This document shows, one piece after another, positions 43,391 to 52,392 of a stretch of DNA of 64,000 nucleotides. The translations under genes were made by a program, and so were the position numbers. The notes beneath the pieces were generated by a model. It was not told the DNA's origin, made no database searches, and saw nothing but the letters and a program-made list of their open reading frames with translations. The stretch is from CAVUNY01 sp963843535 (GTDB taxonomy: Bacteria > Chloroflexota > Anaerolineae > Anaerolineales > Anaerolineaceae). Position 1 is the first letter of the stretch, and each line of letters starts with the position of its first letter. The stretch spans positions 682,001-746,000 of the forward strand of contig CAWJKU010000001.1 in the NCBI GenBank assembly GCA_963843535.1, in the 5' to 3' direction.

Positions 43391-44395
43391 TTAATCAGCC
43401 TGGGCCGCTTTAATGCGCGGATCAATGATGCCGTAAACGATTTCGATGACAAAAGTCGCGACCAGCACCATTATCGTGACGAGCATTGCGGATGCTGAGA
43501 TCAGCGGATAATCCTGACCCATGACGCCGTTCAGGAGGGTGGTACCAAGCCCCGGATAACTGAAAATGATCTCCGCCACCAACGCGCCGCCGATCATGGT
43601 ACCGACCGATAATGCCAGACCAGTGATCTGCGGCAGCATGGCATTCCTGAAGACATAGCCGACGATCTTCCAGTCTTTGATTCCCAGGAAGCGAGCGTAT
43701 TTGACATAATCCGCATTCAGCTCATAGATCGACATGGAGCGCATGCCAATCGCCTGGCCGCCGATGGCGATCAACACGATCGACCAGAACGGCAGTTGAT
43801 AATGGACGATCACAGACCATATAAATTCCAGGCTAAAGCTAGGAATCAGGTCAAACCCATATCCACCTGAGGTTGGTAGCCATTTTAATCCGACTCCAAA
43901 AATAACCAGCAAAAAGATGGCCATGCCAAATTGAGGGAAATTGCTCATAAAAATACTGATTGGCAGGAGGACTGCATCAAAGCCCTTCTTGAGATAGGCG
44001 GCTAACGCGCCCAGGGTATTTCCGATCAACCAGCCGACGATGATCGCCGGGAACTGCAGACCGATTGTCCACCAGATGGCAGAACCGATCACATCTGCAA
44101 CCGTTCTGGGATATTGGCTGAACGAGAAACCAAAATTACCCTGAAACACATTTCTCACATAAAGAAAAAATTGTTCGATCATGGGTCTGTTGGTGCCAAA
44201 CAGGTCCGCATATTGTTGATAGATCGCCTGAACTCCAGTGGTATTGCTTATGCCCTGGGCAAGCCTTCCTACGATTCCTGCCACAGGATCTGCCGGCATC
44301 AAGCGGGGCAGGGTGAAGTTCAGCATGAAAGCGAAAACAAAAGTGACGAAGAACCAAACCAGCTTGTTAAAGAAATACTTTCGATACCCTTTCAC
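43391..44395 (-). CDS. Peptide/oligosaccharide ABC transporter permease, OppB type
   Basis: 334 residues, six predicted helices. TM1 is FFVTFVFAFMLNFTLPRLMPADP, the family start. The conserved cytoplasmic loop is YELNADYVKYARFLGIKDWKIVGYVFRNAMLPQITG. The C-terminus EIIFSYPGLGTTLLNGVMGQDYPLI is diagnostic. It pairs with the OppC-type protein to form the channel. GGAGG lies just before the ATG. A strong hairpin separates it from the binding-protein gene upstream. Confidence 0.94.
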   Translation of the reverse strand: MKGYRKYFFNKLVWFFVTFVFAFMLNFTLPRLMPADPVAGIVGRLAQGISNTTGVQAIYQQYADLFGTNRPMIEQFFLYVRNVFQGNFGFSFSQYPRTVADVIGSAIWWTIGLQFPAIIVGWLIGNTLGALAAYLKKGFDAVLLPISIFMSNFPQFGMAIFLLVIFGVGLKWLPTSGGYGFDLIPSFSLEFIWSVIVHYQLPFWSIVLIAIGGQAIGMRSMSIYELNADYVKYARFLGIKDWKIVGYVFRNAMLPQITGLALSVGTMIGGALVAEIIFSYPGLGTTLLNGVMGQDYPLISASAMLVTIMVLVATFVIEIVYGIIDPRIKAAQAD

Positions 44396-44457
44396 ACGGC
44401 ACCTCCTTATGATCCTGTAAGTGATAATCCTCTATATGATAACCCATAATATTTTAG

Positions 44458-44491
44458 AAAGCCATGTCCCGGAAATCCGAGACATGGCTTT
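44458..44491 (-). terminator. Hairpin between binding-protein and permease genes (attenuator-like)
   Basis: AAAGCCATGTC (44458-44468) pairs with GACATGGCTTT (44481-44491) around a 12-base loop, 18 bases after the binding-protein stop on the minus strand. It ends in TTTCTAAAAT rather than a long T-run. This would allow partial read-through and more binding protein than permease. Confidence 0.75.
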
Positions 44492-44508
44492 TTTGAGCAG
44501 ATTACCGT

Positions 44509-46446
44509 TTACTTTTTAACCAGCGTCAGGTTATAGAGACCTGCGATACCCCAACCGTCCGTCAGGTCCATCGGCGGGACGGGTGGTTTGGTGCCGTCAC
44601 CCTGGTGGGGGAAGTTCGTCCAAACACTCTCGTTCACCGTGTGGAACGATTGAGGACGATACATGAGCGTGAAGGAGGGAATATCAGTCAGGTAGATCTT
44701 GACTAATTCCGTGTAAGCTGTCTTCAGCTTGGCGGCGTCGGTTTCAGCGGGGATGGCCTGGATCAGTTTGTCGGCGTCAGGATTCTTATAGCCGCCAAAG
44801 TTGCCATTCCAGTTGACCGGCATACCAATGAATTCAGAACTCATTGCCGCGCGAGTACGTCCCCAGGGCTGGGTCGGGCCGGCGCCGGCGAGCCCCATCA
44901 TGAAGATGTCATACTTCTCGGGGAGCGGCGCATCCGATTTGGTGACGACGGTCTGATAAACGGCCCATTCAGGGAAGTTGGTGGTGATGTCAATCCCGAT
45001 TTTCTTCCCGGCGGCAGCCACCAATTCAATGGCAGCCTGCCAGTCGGACCAGCCATTGGGGCAGGTGGCGACATAGTGAAGGGTCTGGCCGTTGTATTGG
45101 CGCAAGCCATCCGGACCGGGCTTAATCCCGGCATCATCCAGGAGTTTCTTGGCGCCTTCGATGTCGTTGCCGACCCACTGCAGATCCTTGACAGCCGCGT
45201 GGTCGTACATGGCCTGTTCACCGTCGGTCGGGTTCATCAGTGAGCGTGGAACCTGGGCGAAGGTAGCCGACTGGTTGGTCATGGCGTTTGCAATGATGCT
45301 GGGATAATCCACTGCAATGGCAATGGCCTTGCGAACCGCAAGCTGGTCCAAACCGTAGGATTTCAGGTTGTACCAGGCGGTTGGCAGGCTGGCGCCAATA
45401 CCGTATGGTGCTTCGGGCAGGTAGGTGGAGATGGGCAGTTTTTGTTTCAGCCACAGGTCCTGAACATTGGAGTTGAACTGCTGGCTGACATCCACCTCGC
45501 CGGCCTGCAAAGCGGTTGTACCGGCAGCATTATCCTTGAAGATCGTATGGGCGAGGTATTTTGGAACAGGCAGCTTGCTCCACATGGAAGCATCTTTGCC
45601 CCAGTAATTGTCGTCGCGAATATAGACAGCTTTCGTATCGTCAGTGAAGAATTTGTGATAGGGACCTGAGTAAACGACGTCTTCAGCGGTATCGGCTAAG
45701 AATTTCGTCGGATCGCTGCCAGCGCGTTTTTCCAGTGTCTGGGTCCAGGCTTTTTGAATGACATAGTTTTGACTCAGGTAAGCAGCGACGAGCAGAGGAT
45801 TGACCGTTTTGCCGTTCGCATCCAGTTTGGCCTTGACCGAAACCGTCTGAGGATCTACCGCGGTGATGGTGTCAATGTAATCTTTATTGGCAGACCCGGT
45901 AGGGGTGTTGTACTTGACATGGGAGGCCCAGGTATAAGCGACATCATCCGCGGTCAGCGCAGTGCCATCGCTCCACTTGGCAGCTTTTTTGATCTTGAAG
46001 GTGACCTCGGTCCGAGCGTCATTCCACTTATAATCACCATCAGCCAGCAGAGGATACTGCTTGCCATCGAGCATGTTGTACAGGTACGGGGTCTCGAACA
46101 TGGTGACGCGGGAGCTGTCATTCTGGGCGATCGCCATTGCATTATTGTTGCTGCCTGAGTAAGGATTCCAGCCGACGACCGAACCCCACTGCTGCCCATT
46201 GAAATACAGGGTTTCGTTGCGGGGCAGAGACTTTGCAACTGTAGCCGCGTCAACAACTGCCGTTGCGACAGGTGCCTTGGTGGGTTCAGGAGCCTTGGTG
46301 GCGGCTGGGGCTGAGGTAGCGACAGGGGCTGAGGTAGCGACAGGGGCCGTAGTAGCTGCTGGAGCGCAGGCGGCTAGCGCGGTCGCGCCGGTAGCCAGAG
46401 CGACCCCCCTCAAAAACTGGCGACGTGAAATCAGTTTTGATGTCAT
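44509..46446 (-). CDS. ABC transporter substrate-binding lipoprotein (family 5, peptide/oligosaccharide)
   Basis: 645 residues. The signal has twin arginines (SRRQFLRG) and a lipobox with Cys27 (LAAC), so it is probably Tat-exported and lipid-anchored. An Ala/Thr/Pro linker with ATSAP repeats follows, then the family 5 binding fold with AKWSDGTALTADDVAYTW, the hallmark of this family. Peptide-family binding proteins often carry oligosaccharides in Thermotogae and Chloroflexota. The GH130 gene just upstream argues for a beta-mannoside or beta-glucoside rather than peptides. Confidence 0.92.
   Translation of the reverse strand: MTSKLISRRQFLRGVALATGATALAACAPAATTAPVATSAPVATSAPAATKAPEPTKAPVATAVVDAATVAKSLPRNETLYFNGQQWGSVVGWNPYSGSNNNAMAIAQNDSSRVTMFETPYLYNMLDGKQYPLLADGDYKWNDARTEVTFKIKKAAKWSDGTALTADDVAYTWASHVKYNTPTGSANKDYIDTITAVDPQTVSVKAKLDANGKTVNPLLVAAYLSQNYVIQKAWTQTLEKRAGSDPTKFLADTAEDVVYSGPYHKFFTDDTKAVYIRDDNYWGKDASMWSKLPVPKYLAHTIFKDNAAGTTALQAGEVDVSQQFNSNVQDLWLKQKLPISTYLPEAPYGIGASLPTAWYNLKSYGLDQLAVRKAIAIAVDYPSIIANAMTNQSATFAQVPRSLMNPTDGEQAMYDHAAVKDLQWVGNDIEGAKKLLDDAGIKPGPDGLRQYNGQTLHYVATCPNGWSDWQAAIELVAAAGKKIGIDITTNFPEWAVYQTVVTKSDAPLPEKYDIFMMGLAGAGPTQPWGRTRAAMSSEFIGMPVNWNGNFGGYKNPDADKLIQAIPAETDAAKLKTAYTELVKIYLTDIPSFTLMYRPQSFHTVNESVWTNFPHQGDGTKPPVPPMDLTDGWGIAGLYNLTLVKK
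46307..46342 (-). repeat. Two exact 18-bp tandem repeats in the lipoprotein linker
   Basis: The unit ggggctgaggtagcgaca occurs twice (46307-46324 and 46325-46342), with decayed neighbours on both sides. It encodes VATSAP-type linker units after the lipid-anchored cysteine. Likely length-polymorphic. Confidence 0.8.
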
Positions 46447-46553
46447 TTCTTGCTTTCTCCTTCTTTTTTCAAATAGTCGAATTGATTTGAACGTTCGGAT
46501 CTCTTGAAATTATTGTACATTGGAATTTTTATCCGGCTTCCTCCTTTTCTAAG

Positions 46554-47534
46554 TCAAATCTCCGAATTGGACTTGACGAAGTCGAGTACCTCGTCCACCT
46601 GACAAAAAGCCAGGGCAACGACAGTGTCGGCTGCGCCGTAATAGATCGCAATTCGCCCGGTAGGGGCGTCGACCAGGGCCGCGCAGGGGAAACACACGTT
46701 CGATGTATCACCTACCCGCTCGTACATCTCCTGTGGGCCCAGCATGTAAGGCGCGGTGCGGTAAAGCACCTTCCAGGGTTCGTCCAGGTCGAGCAGGACG
46801 GCCCCAAAGCTGTATTCAAATCCATTGCATGAGGTGAGCACCCCGTGGTAGAAAAGGAGCCAGCCCTCGTTCGTCTCGATCGGCACCGGGCCGGGGCCTA
46901 CCTTGGTGCTCTGCCAGCCGCCCTTGGGTTCCATTACGAAGCGGTGGCAGCCCCAGTGGATCAGGTCTGGACTTTCGCTGAAGAACATATCGCCGAAGGG
47001 GGTGTGGCCGCGATCGCTGGGGCGGCTGAGCATGGCGTATTTGCCATTGATGCGGCGGGGAAACAAAACGCCGTTCCGGTTGTAAGGCAGAAAGGCGTTT
47101 TCCAGCTGGGTAAAATACTCGAAATCATAAGTAAAGCCCATGCCAATCGTCGGGCCGTGGTAGCCGTTGCACCAGGTTACGTAATAGCGGTCTTCCAGCC
47201 ATACGACGCGCGGGTCGTAGCGGTATTCCAGCCTGGCCACTTCGGGGTGCCCGCCGGTGAACACAAGCTGGCTGGGATCAAGCTGCCAGGTGATAGCATC
47301 CTGGCTGAACCCACGGTGCAGGCACATCTCGCGCCGCCTGTCATCCACGCGGAAGACTCCCGCAAAGCCGCCCTTGAACGGCACCACCGCGCTGTTAAAG
47401 ATCGAATTGGAAGTCGGCAGCAGGTTCTTGGGGATAATCGGGTTGCGGCTGTAGCGCCAGACGACATCGACTTCCCCTGCGGGCCGGGGTTCCCAAGGGA
47501 GGTTGGGGAGTACGGTTCCAATGATTGTCGGCAT
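46554..47534 (-). CDS. Glycoside hydrolase family 130 phosphorylase (beta-mannoside type)
   Basis: 326 residues, a five-bladed propeller with GH130 landmarks: IFNSAVVPFKGGFAGVFR, YDPRVVWLEDRYYVTW (putative catalytic Asp), RGHTPFGDMFFSESPD, KVGPGPVPIETNEGWLLFYHGV and NVCFPCA, ending YYGAADTVVALA. GH130 enzymes phosphorolyse beta-1,4- or beta-1,2-mannosides to mannose 1-phosphate in the cytoplasm. This fits an oligosaccharide imported by the adjacent transporter. The gene lies 11 bases after the LacI gene stop, and the binding-protein gene follows after 107 bases. Confidence 0.93.
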   Translation of the reverse strand: MPTIIGTVLPNLPWEPRPAGEVDVVWRYSRNPIIPKNLLPTSNSIFNSAVVPFKGGFAGVFRVDDRRREMCLHRGFSQDAITWQLDPSQLVFTGGHPEVARLEYRYDPRVVWLEDRYYVTWCNGYHGPTIGMGFTYDFEYFTQLENAFLPYNRNGVLFPRRINGKYAMLSRPSDRGHTPFGDMFFSESPDLIHWGCHRFVMEPKGGWQSTKVGPGPVPIETNEGWLLFYHGVLTSCNGFEYSFGAVLLDLDEPWKVLYRTAPYMLGPQEMYERVGDTSNVCFPCAALVDAPTGRIAIYYGAADTVVALAFCQVDEVLDFVKSNSEI

Positions 47535-47545
47535 AGGTCTCTTTT

Positions 47546-48637
47546 TTAATCCCGGGCAGATTGCCCTTCGACGGAAAGCGGGATGCTGAGAGGCACAGCC
47601 ATTACCGAACTGCGCTCGATCAGGCGTGTGTGAAGAATAAGCGTCGAATGGGCTGAGTTGGGCTGCTCGCTGCGGTTTATCAGCATATTAACCGCCATTC
47701 GACCCATTGCGATCTTGTCTACTTGCATGGTTGTCAAGGGTGGGATGACACTCTCGGAGAGGAGAATATCGTCAAAACCGATGATTGCCAGGTCTCCACC
47801 CACGCGCCGGCCCTGTTCCACCGCCACATGCATGGCGGCGATGGCGATATAATCATTCACCCCCACCAGGGCCGTTATCTCGGGGTGATGGTTGAGCAGC
47901 TCGCGGGCAGCCTCGATTGCCTCGTCGCGGTCACTGTGGCAATCAGCAAAAAAAGGCTCATCTATCTGGTGATCGCGCAAAGCCCGGGTAAATCCTTTAC
48001 GGCGCAGTTCAAAGCTGGGGTAGGTTTCGGCGGATCCACCAATAAAGCCGATCTTTCGGTGACCTTTTGCGATCAGGTATTGGGTGGCCTGGTATGCGCC
48101 TTGATCGTTATCGGAAAGGATCTGGTCGAAAGTATGTTCATCCTTTTCCTGGTAAGAATCTACCAGCACTACCGGCACAGCGCATTGGTCGAGCGTCCGG
48201 CGCAGCTTATCGTCTACTCGCACGCCCACCAGAAGCAATCCGTCGGCCCCCCCGTTTTTGACCAGACCGGGCAGTTCAACCGGCCTGAGTTCAAGATCAA
48301 CGTTAATGGTGGCGTAGAGCAGGTTGAGGTTGTTTTGGCGGCAGGCAGATTCGATGCCGGCGACGACGTGGGAATAAAAATGATCGCTGCGCGGTATCTC
48401 GTCGGACTTGGTAGAGCGCATCACCAGGCCGACAGTGCGCAAAGGGCCAATCTGGCTAACGCTCGTGTAGCGCCGGGGGTTGTATCCCAGGCGGCGGGCG
48501 GCATCGAGCACTCGCAGGCGTGTCTCAGATGGCAGGCCAGGCTTGTCACTGAATACGATCGAGACCGTCGAGAGAGAGACCCCACTTTCTCGAGCGACAT
48601 CTGCCATATTGACTCGCGCGCGCCGGTTTTCAGCCAT
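47546..48637 (-). CDS. LacI/GalR-family regulator of the GH130-transporter operon
   Basis: 363 residues. The helix-turn-helix is VNMADVARESGVSLSTVSIVFSDKPGLPSETRLRVL, a variant of the usual TVSRVLN recognition helix. The hinge region (YNPRRYTSVSQIG) lacks the common LAR sequence, and a sugar-binding effector domain follows (TKSDEIPRSDHFYSHVVAGIES, GGDLAIIGFDDILLSESVIPPLTTM). It is the first gene of its operon. A palindrome identical in core to the actinobacterial CelR operator overlaps its promoter, so it probably represses itself and the whole operon until the imported sugar binds. Confidence 0.92.
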   Translation of the reverse strand: MAENRRARVNMADVARESGVSLSTVSIVFSDKPGLPSETRLRVLDAARRLGYNPRRYTSVSQIGPLRTVGLVMRSTKSDEIPRSDHFYSHVVAGIESACRQNNLNLLYATINVDLELRPVELPGLVKNGGADGLLLVGVRVDDKLRRTLDQCAVPVVLVDSYQEKDEHTFDQILSDNDQGAYQATQYLIAKGHRKIGFIGGSAETYPSFELRRKGFTRALRDHQIDEPFFADCHSDRDEAIEAARELLNHHPEITALVGVNDYIAIAAMHVAVEQGRRVGGDLAIIGFDDILLSESVIPPLTTMQVDKIAMGRMAVNMLINRSEQPNSAHSTLILHTRLIERSSVMAVPLSIPLSVEGQSARD

Positions 48638-48705
48638 AAATGGTATCTGTTTTTTTTGATAAATTATAAGCGGGAGGAGAACGGCATTTACTAAAAGCTA
48701 GTTAC

Positions 48706-48734
48706 ATGATACTAAAGTTTCTAATGAATGTCAA
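48706..48734 (-). promoter_or_regulatory. Promoter of the LacI-GH130-transporter operon
   Basis: Reading the minus strand: TTGACA (48734-48729), a 17-base spacer and TATCAT (48711-48706), about 70 bases before the LacI start. The CelR-like operator abuts the -35 box. Confidence 0.78.
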
Positions 48735-48735
48735 T

Positions 48736-48749
48736 AGGGAGCGCTCCCA
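48736..48749. promoter_or_regulatory. CelR-like LacI-family operator
   Basis: AGGGAGCGCTCCCA, a 12-bp perfect palindrome GGGAGCGCTCCC plus flanks. It differs in one flanking base from TGGGAGCGCTCCCA, the known site of the cellobiose-responsive repressor CelR of Thermobifida. It sits immediately upstream of the operon promoter. Confidence 0.8.
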
Positions 48750-48890
48750 ATTTTTTCATTAAAACGAAATTGCCACCAGGGTTTTGAGGGTTTGTGCGGC
48801 GGGCATTGTAATTCACCCAAACCAGCGCATGCTGGTTCTTGTTAACCAGGCTCGCAGTGATCCAAAGGAGGATGCCGTAGTTGATCGATG

Positions 48891-48896
48891 TATAAT
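48891..48896 (+). promoter_or_regulatory. -10 box of a probably leaderless MalT-like gene (copy 1)
   Basis: TATAAT ends 10 bases before the ATG at 48907, which leaves an untranslated leader of about 3-5 bases. The sequence TTGATCGATGTATAATTA is shared with the copy at 55740, so it is under constraint or recently duplicated. Confidence 0.65.
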
Positions 48897-48906
48897 TATT
48901 TTTAGA

Positions 48907-51735
48907 ATGTCTGAGCCCCTTCTCCTCACCAAATTTTATATTCCCCCACCTCGCCCTAAAATTGTCCTCCGCCCGCGCCTGATCGAGCGGTTGAACGAGA
49001 GCATGCACTGTAAACTGACCCTCATCTCGGCCCCCGCCGGCTTTGGTAAAACCACGCTGGTCAGCGAATGGATTGCTGGTTGTGGGCTACCGGTCGCCTG
49101 GCTATCACTGGACGAAGGGGATAACGACCCCCACATCCTTTCTGACATACCTTGTCGCGGCTTTACAGGCGATTGCGGCGAATATTGGAAAAGGGGTGTT
49201 GGCTGTGCTCCAGTCCCCTCAGCCACCGCCAATCGAAACGATTCTGACAATCCTGCTCAACGAGATCACCACCATCCCGGATAATTTCGTCCTTGTCCTG
49301 GACGACTACCATGTGATTGATTCCAAACCGGTTGACGAAGCCCTCACCTTTCTGCTCGAGCACTTGCCTCCACAGATTCACCTGGTCATTGTTAGCCGTG
49401 AAGATCCATCCCTGCCCCTGCCCCGCTACCGTGCCCGGGGTCAATTGACCGAACTGCGCGCTGCCGACCTACGCTTCACCCCCGCCGAGGCCGCCGACTT
49501 TCTCAACCAGGTGATGGGCCTGAACCTCTCCGCGGAAGACATCGCCGCACTCGAAGCCCGCACCGAAGGCTGGATTGCCGGCCTGCAATTAGCTGCGCTT
49601 TCCATGCAGGGACAGCTTCGCAAGACACCACCAGCTTCATCAAATCTTTCACCGGCAGCCACCATTTCGTGTTGGACTATCTGGTTGAAGAAGTCCTGCA
49701 GCAGCAATCCGAAAGCATCCAGACTTTTCTGCTGCGCACTTCAATCCTTGACCGCCTGTGCGGCCCGCTGTGTGATGCTGTTTTGGGTTCTCCTTCTGCT
49801 TCCTGGAAGGAAACCTCAGGTCAAGAGACCTTAGAATATCTCGAACACGCCAACCTGTTCATCGTCCCCCTGGACAATGAACGGCGCTGGTATCGCTATC
49901 ACCGCCTTTTTGCCGATGTTCTTCATATGCATTTGATGGCGGAGCAACCTGATCAGGGTTCTGCCCTGCACCGGCGCGCCAGCGAGTGGTACGAGCACAA
50001 TGGTTCGACGGCCGATGCGATCCGCCACGCGCTGGCCGCCGAGGATTTCGCGCGCGCCGCAGACCTGGTCGAGTTGGTCATGTCAGGCATAGACCGCAGT
50101 CGACAGTTTGCCACGTTGCTGGGCTGGCTAAAGGCAATACCCGATGAGCTGGTCCGCGTCAGGCCCGTGCTCAGCACCTGGTATGCCTCGATATCAATGT
50201 CTTGCGGCGAGCTCGGGGGCGTGGAGCCCCGGCTGCGGGACGCCGAACGGTGGCTGGATACGGCGGATCCGGTGGATCCGATGGCAGACAGGCACGCGCG
50301 ACCGGAATCCCCGGCGGCGGGAATGGTCGTCGTGGACGAAGCGGAATTTCGCCGTCTTCCGGGTATGATCGCCATTATCCGTGCCGGGCTAGCCCTGGCC
50401 CGCGGCGATATGCCCGAGACCGTGAAAAACGCGCGACGGGTGCTCGATCTCGCACCTGAGGACGACCTTCTGATGCTCGGTGGGGCAGCCTCGCAGTTGG
50501 GGCTCGCCGCATGGACGAGCGGGGATCTCGAAACCGCCCGCCGGATGACTGCCGAGGGCATGGCGAATTTGCGGCTGGCCGGGTACATCTCTCCCGCCAT
50601 CGGCGGCGCCAAAGTCCTGGCGGATATACAGATTGCGCAAGGCCGTCTCCACGAGGCAATGAGCACCTATGAGCGGGCATTGCAGTGGGCGACGGAGCCG
50701 GGCGCGCCAGTCCTGCCAGGAGCGGCAGATATGTACGTGGGCATGAGCGCCCTTCACCGTGAGCATAACGATCTGAAGACCGCCATGCAGCACCTGCTCA
50801 CCAGCCAGGCTCTGGGTGAGCTTGCGGGGTTATCGCCAAACCCGTATCGCTGGTGCGCGGCGATGGCGCGCATACGGGAGGCCCAAGGCGATCTGGGTGG
50901 TGCGCTCGACCTGCTCGACCAGGCCGAGCGCCTATACGATGGTGCCTTTGCCCCGAATGTGCGTCCGGTCGCGACGCGGAAGATACGGGTGTGGGTGGCC
51001 CAGGGTCGGTTGGGTGAAGCCCTGGGCTGGGCGCGTGAGCAGGGACTGTCCGTTGAAAACGAACTTAGCTACCTGCACGAGTTCGATCACATCACTTTGG
51101 CCAGGGTGCTCCTGGCCCGGTATCAGAGCGGCTGTGCGGACAGCTCCATTCTTGAGGCCATGGGGCTACTGGAGCGCCTGCTGAAAGCAGCGGAGGAAGG
51201 TGGGAGGACAGGAAGCGTGATCGAAATTCTGTTATTGCAGGCGATTGCTTATCACGCGCAAGGTGATCTCCCTGCTGCTCTCTTGTCTTTGCAGCATGCT
51301 CTTGCGTTGGCCGAGCCGGAGGGCTACGTCCGTATGTTCCTTGACGAAGGCTCAAGCATGATGGAACTGCTTCGCGAAGCTTCCGCACGTGAAATCATGC
51401 CAGACTACACAGACAAGCTGCTGGCAGCATTTGAAGCGGAGCAAAAGAGAAGCGCGGACGAGTCACCTCTCCCCGATTGGCAGAGCCAACATCGCACCGG
51501 CGGTGCGACGCAGGTGTCGTCCCTCACATTGCAGCCCCTGATCGAACCGCTTAGCCAGCGTGAGCTGGAAGTTCTCCGATTGTTCAAAACCGAGCTTTCT
51601 GGGCCAGAGATAGCCCATGAACTCGTGATCTCCTTAAGCACTGTCCGCACACATACCAAGCGCATCTACAGTAAACTCAACGTCAATAATCGCCGGGCGG
51701 CCGTCAAACGGGCGACAGAGCTGGATTTGATATAG
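48907..51735 (+). pseudogene. MalT-type LuxR-family regulator, copy 1, broken by two compensating frameshifts
   Basis: Reconstructed as about 940 residues, homologous throughout to the intact copy at 55764: the start MSEPLLLTKFYIPPPRPK, Walker A APAGFGKTT, Walker B FVLVLDDYHV, an ARTEGW region, TPR-like sensor repeats and a C-terminal LuxR helix-turn-helix (PLSQRELEVLRLF...STVRTHTKRIYSKL). A +1 shift lies in a run of five C at 49128-49132 (four in copy 2), and a -1 shift lies near 49613. Between them about 480 bases read in another frame. The 3' segment from 49669 stays open to the stop. Either a decaying gene or two sequencing errors. Confidence 0.85.
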
Positions 51736-51772
51736 CCACACAATAGCGTTGCCCGAGCAGGCATCCACTTGG

Positions 51773-51804
51773 CCCTGCCAGTTTATCTGGCAGGGTTTTT
51801 CTTT
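51773..51804 (+). terminator. Rho-independent terminator after MalT-like copy 1
   Basis: CCCTGCCAG, loop TTTAT, CTGGCAGGG and then TTTTTCTTT: a textbook intrinsic terminator 38 bases after the regulator stop. The following gene therefore needs its own promoter. Confidence 0.9.
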
Positions 51805-51826
51805 GCCTTTCATCCTCTCCCAAATA

Positions 51827-51870
51827 TCCCCACATAAATCCACACACATGGGGACGACACCTCCCCACAT
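51827..51870 (+). promoter_or_regulatory. Triple TCCCCACAT-type motif upstream of the small-protein gene
   Basis: TCCCCACAT at 51827-51835, its inverted form ACATGGGGA at 51846-51854 and TCCCCACAT again at 51862-51870. This array ends 7 bases before a TATATT (51878-51883). The layout, with several short G-rich sites beside the -35 region, resembles MalT-activated promoters (E. coli box GGGGA(T/G)GAGG). Confidence 0.6.
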
Positions 51871-51952
51871 TAAATTGTATATTGTGGTCGAAGACAAGAA
51901 CGAATGCAATGATATGAAGATTCATCCATCTGAAGAATGTAGGAGGCGCAGC

Positions 51953-52222
51953 ATGAGTAAAACACATGCATCAACTGAGGATCGGTACGAGCCAGGATCT
52001 TATGAAATTCGCATCAAGGGACACCTCGATAAACGTTGGGTCGCCTGGTTTGAGGGTCTGACCATTACTCTGGAAGACAATGGCGATACGCTTTTAACGG
52101 GTCCGGTGATCGACCAGGCTGCGTTGCATGGCTTGCTCAAAAAAGTGCGTGATTTGGGCATGCCATTGGTCTCAGTCAGTCCTGTTGAATCCGGCCAGGC
52201 AGATACGCCAGATATCAAATAG
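51953..52222 (+). CDS. Small conserved protein of cassette A, unknown function
   Basis: 89 residues from the ATG at 51953, with a perfect AGGAGG 6 bases upstream; the open frame further up is untranslated leader. Its core YEIRIKGHLDKRWVAWFEGLT, ITLEDNGDTLLTGPVIDQAAL, HGLLKKVRDLGMPLVSVSPVE is almost the same as that of the protein at 58704. The predicted fold is alpha/beta, soluble and without cysteines. It follows a MalT-like regulator in both cassettes. A sensory adaptor or small-ligand-binding role is possible, but nothing in the sequence proves it. Confidence 0.88.
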   Translation: MSKTHASTEDRYEPGSYEIRIKGHLDKRWVAWFEGLTITLEDNGDTLLTGPVIDQAALHGLLKKVRDLGMPLVSVSPVESGQADTPDIK

Positions 52223-52392
52223 TAAATGGATATAAGCTACATTGAAAGGAGGTTTGCCTTTGAACACATTTCTAGCCCATTTCAGCCCTTGGGAATAGGG
52301 TGGCGACCACAATTTTTTTCAAGTCCAATCCCATGCAGTAACTGGGACCATTCAATGAAACTCATCTATAACGTTCAAAAAAGGAGAAAGAA

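Noticed and set aside
49669..51735. Independent regulator gene starting at 49669
   Set aside because: Its start lies inside the conserved ATPase-to-sensor junction of the MalT-like family. It is the 3' part of the frameshifted gene at 48907.
52260..52298. TTG-initiated 12-codon leader peptide behind AAAGGAGG
   Set aside because: Spacing is good, but the peptide has no counterpart in cassette B and no run of regulatory codons, so it is not called as a gene.
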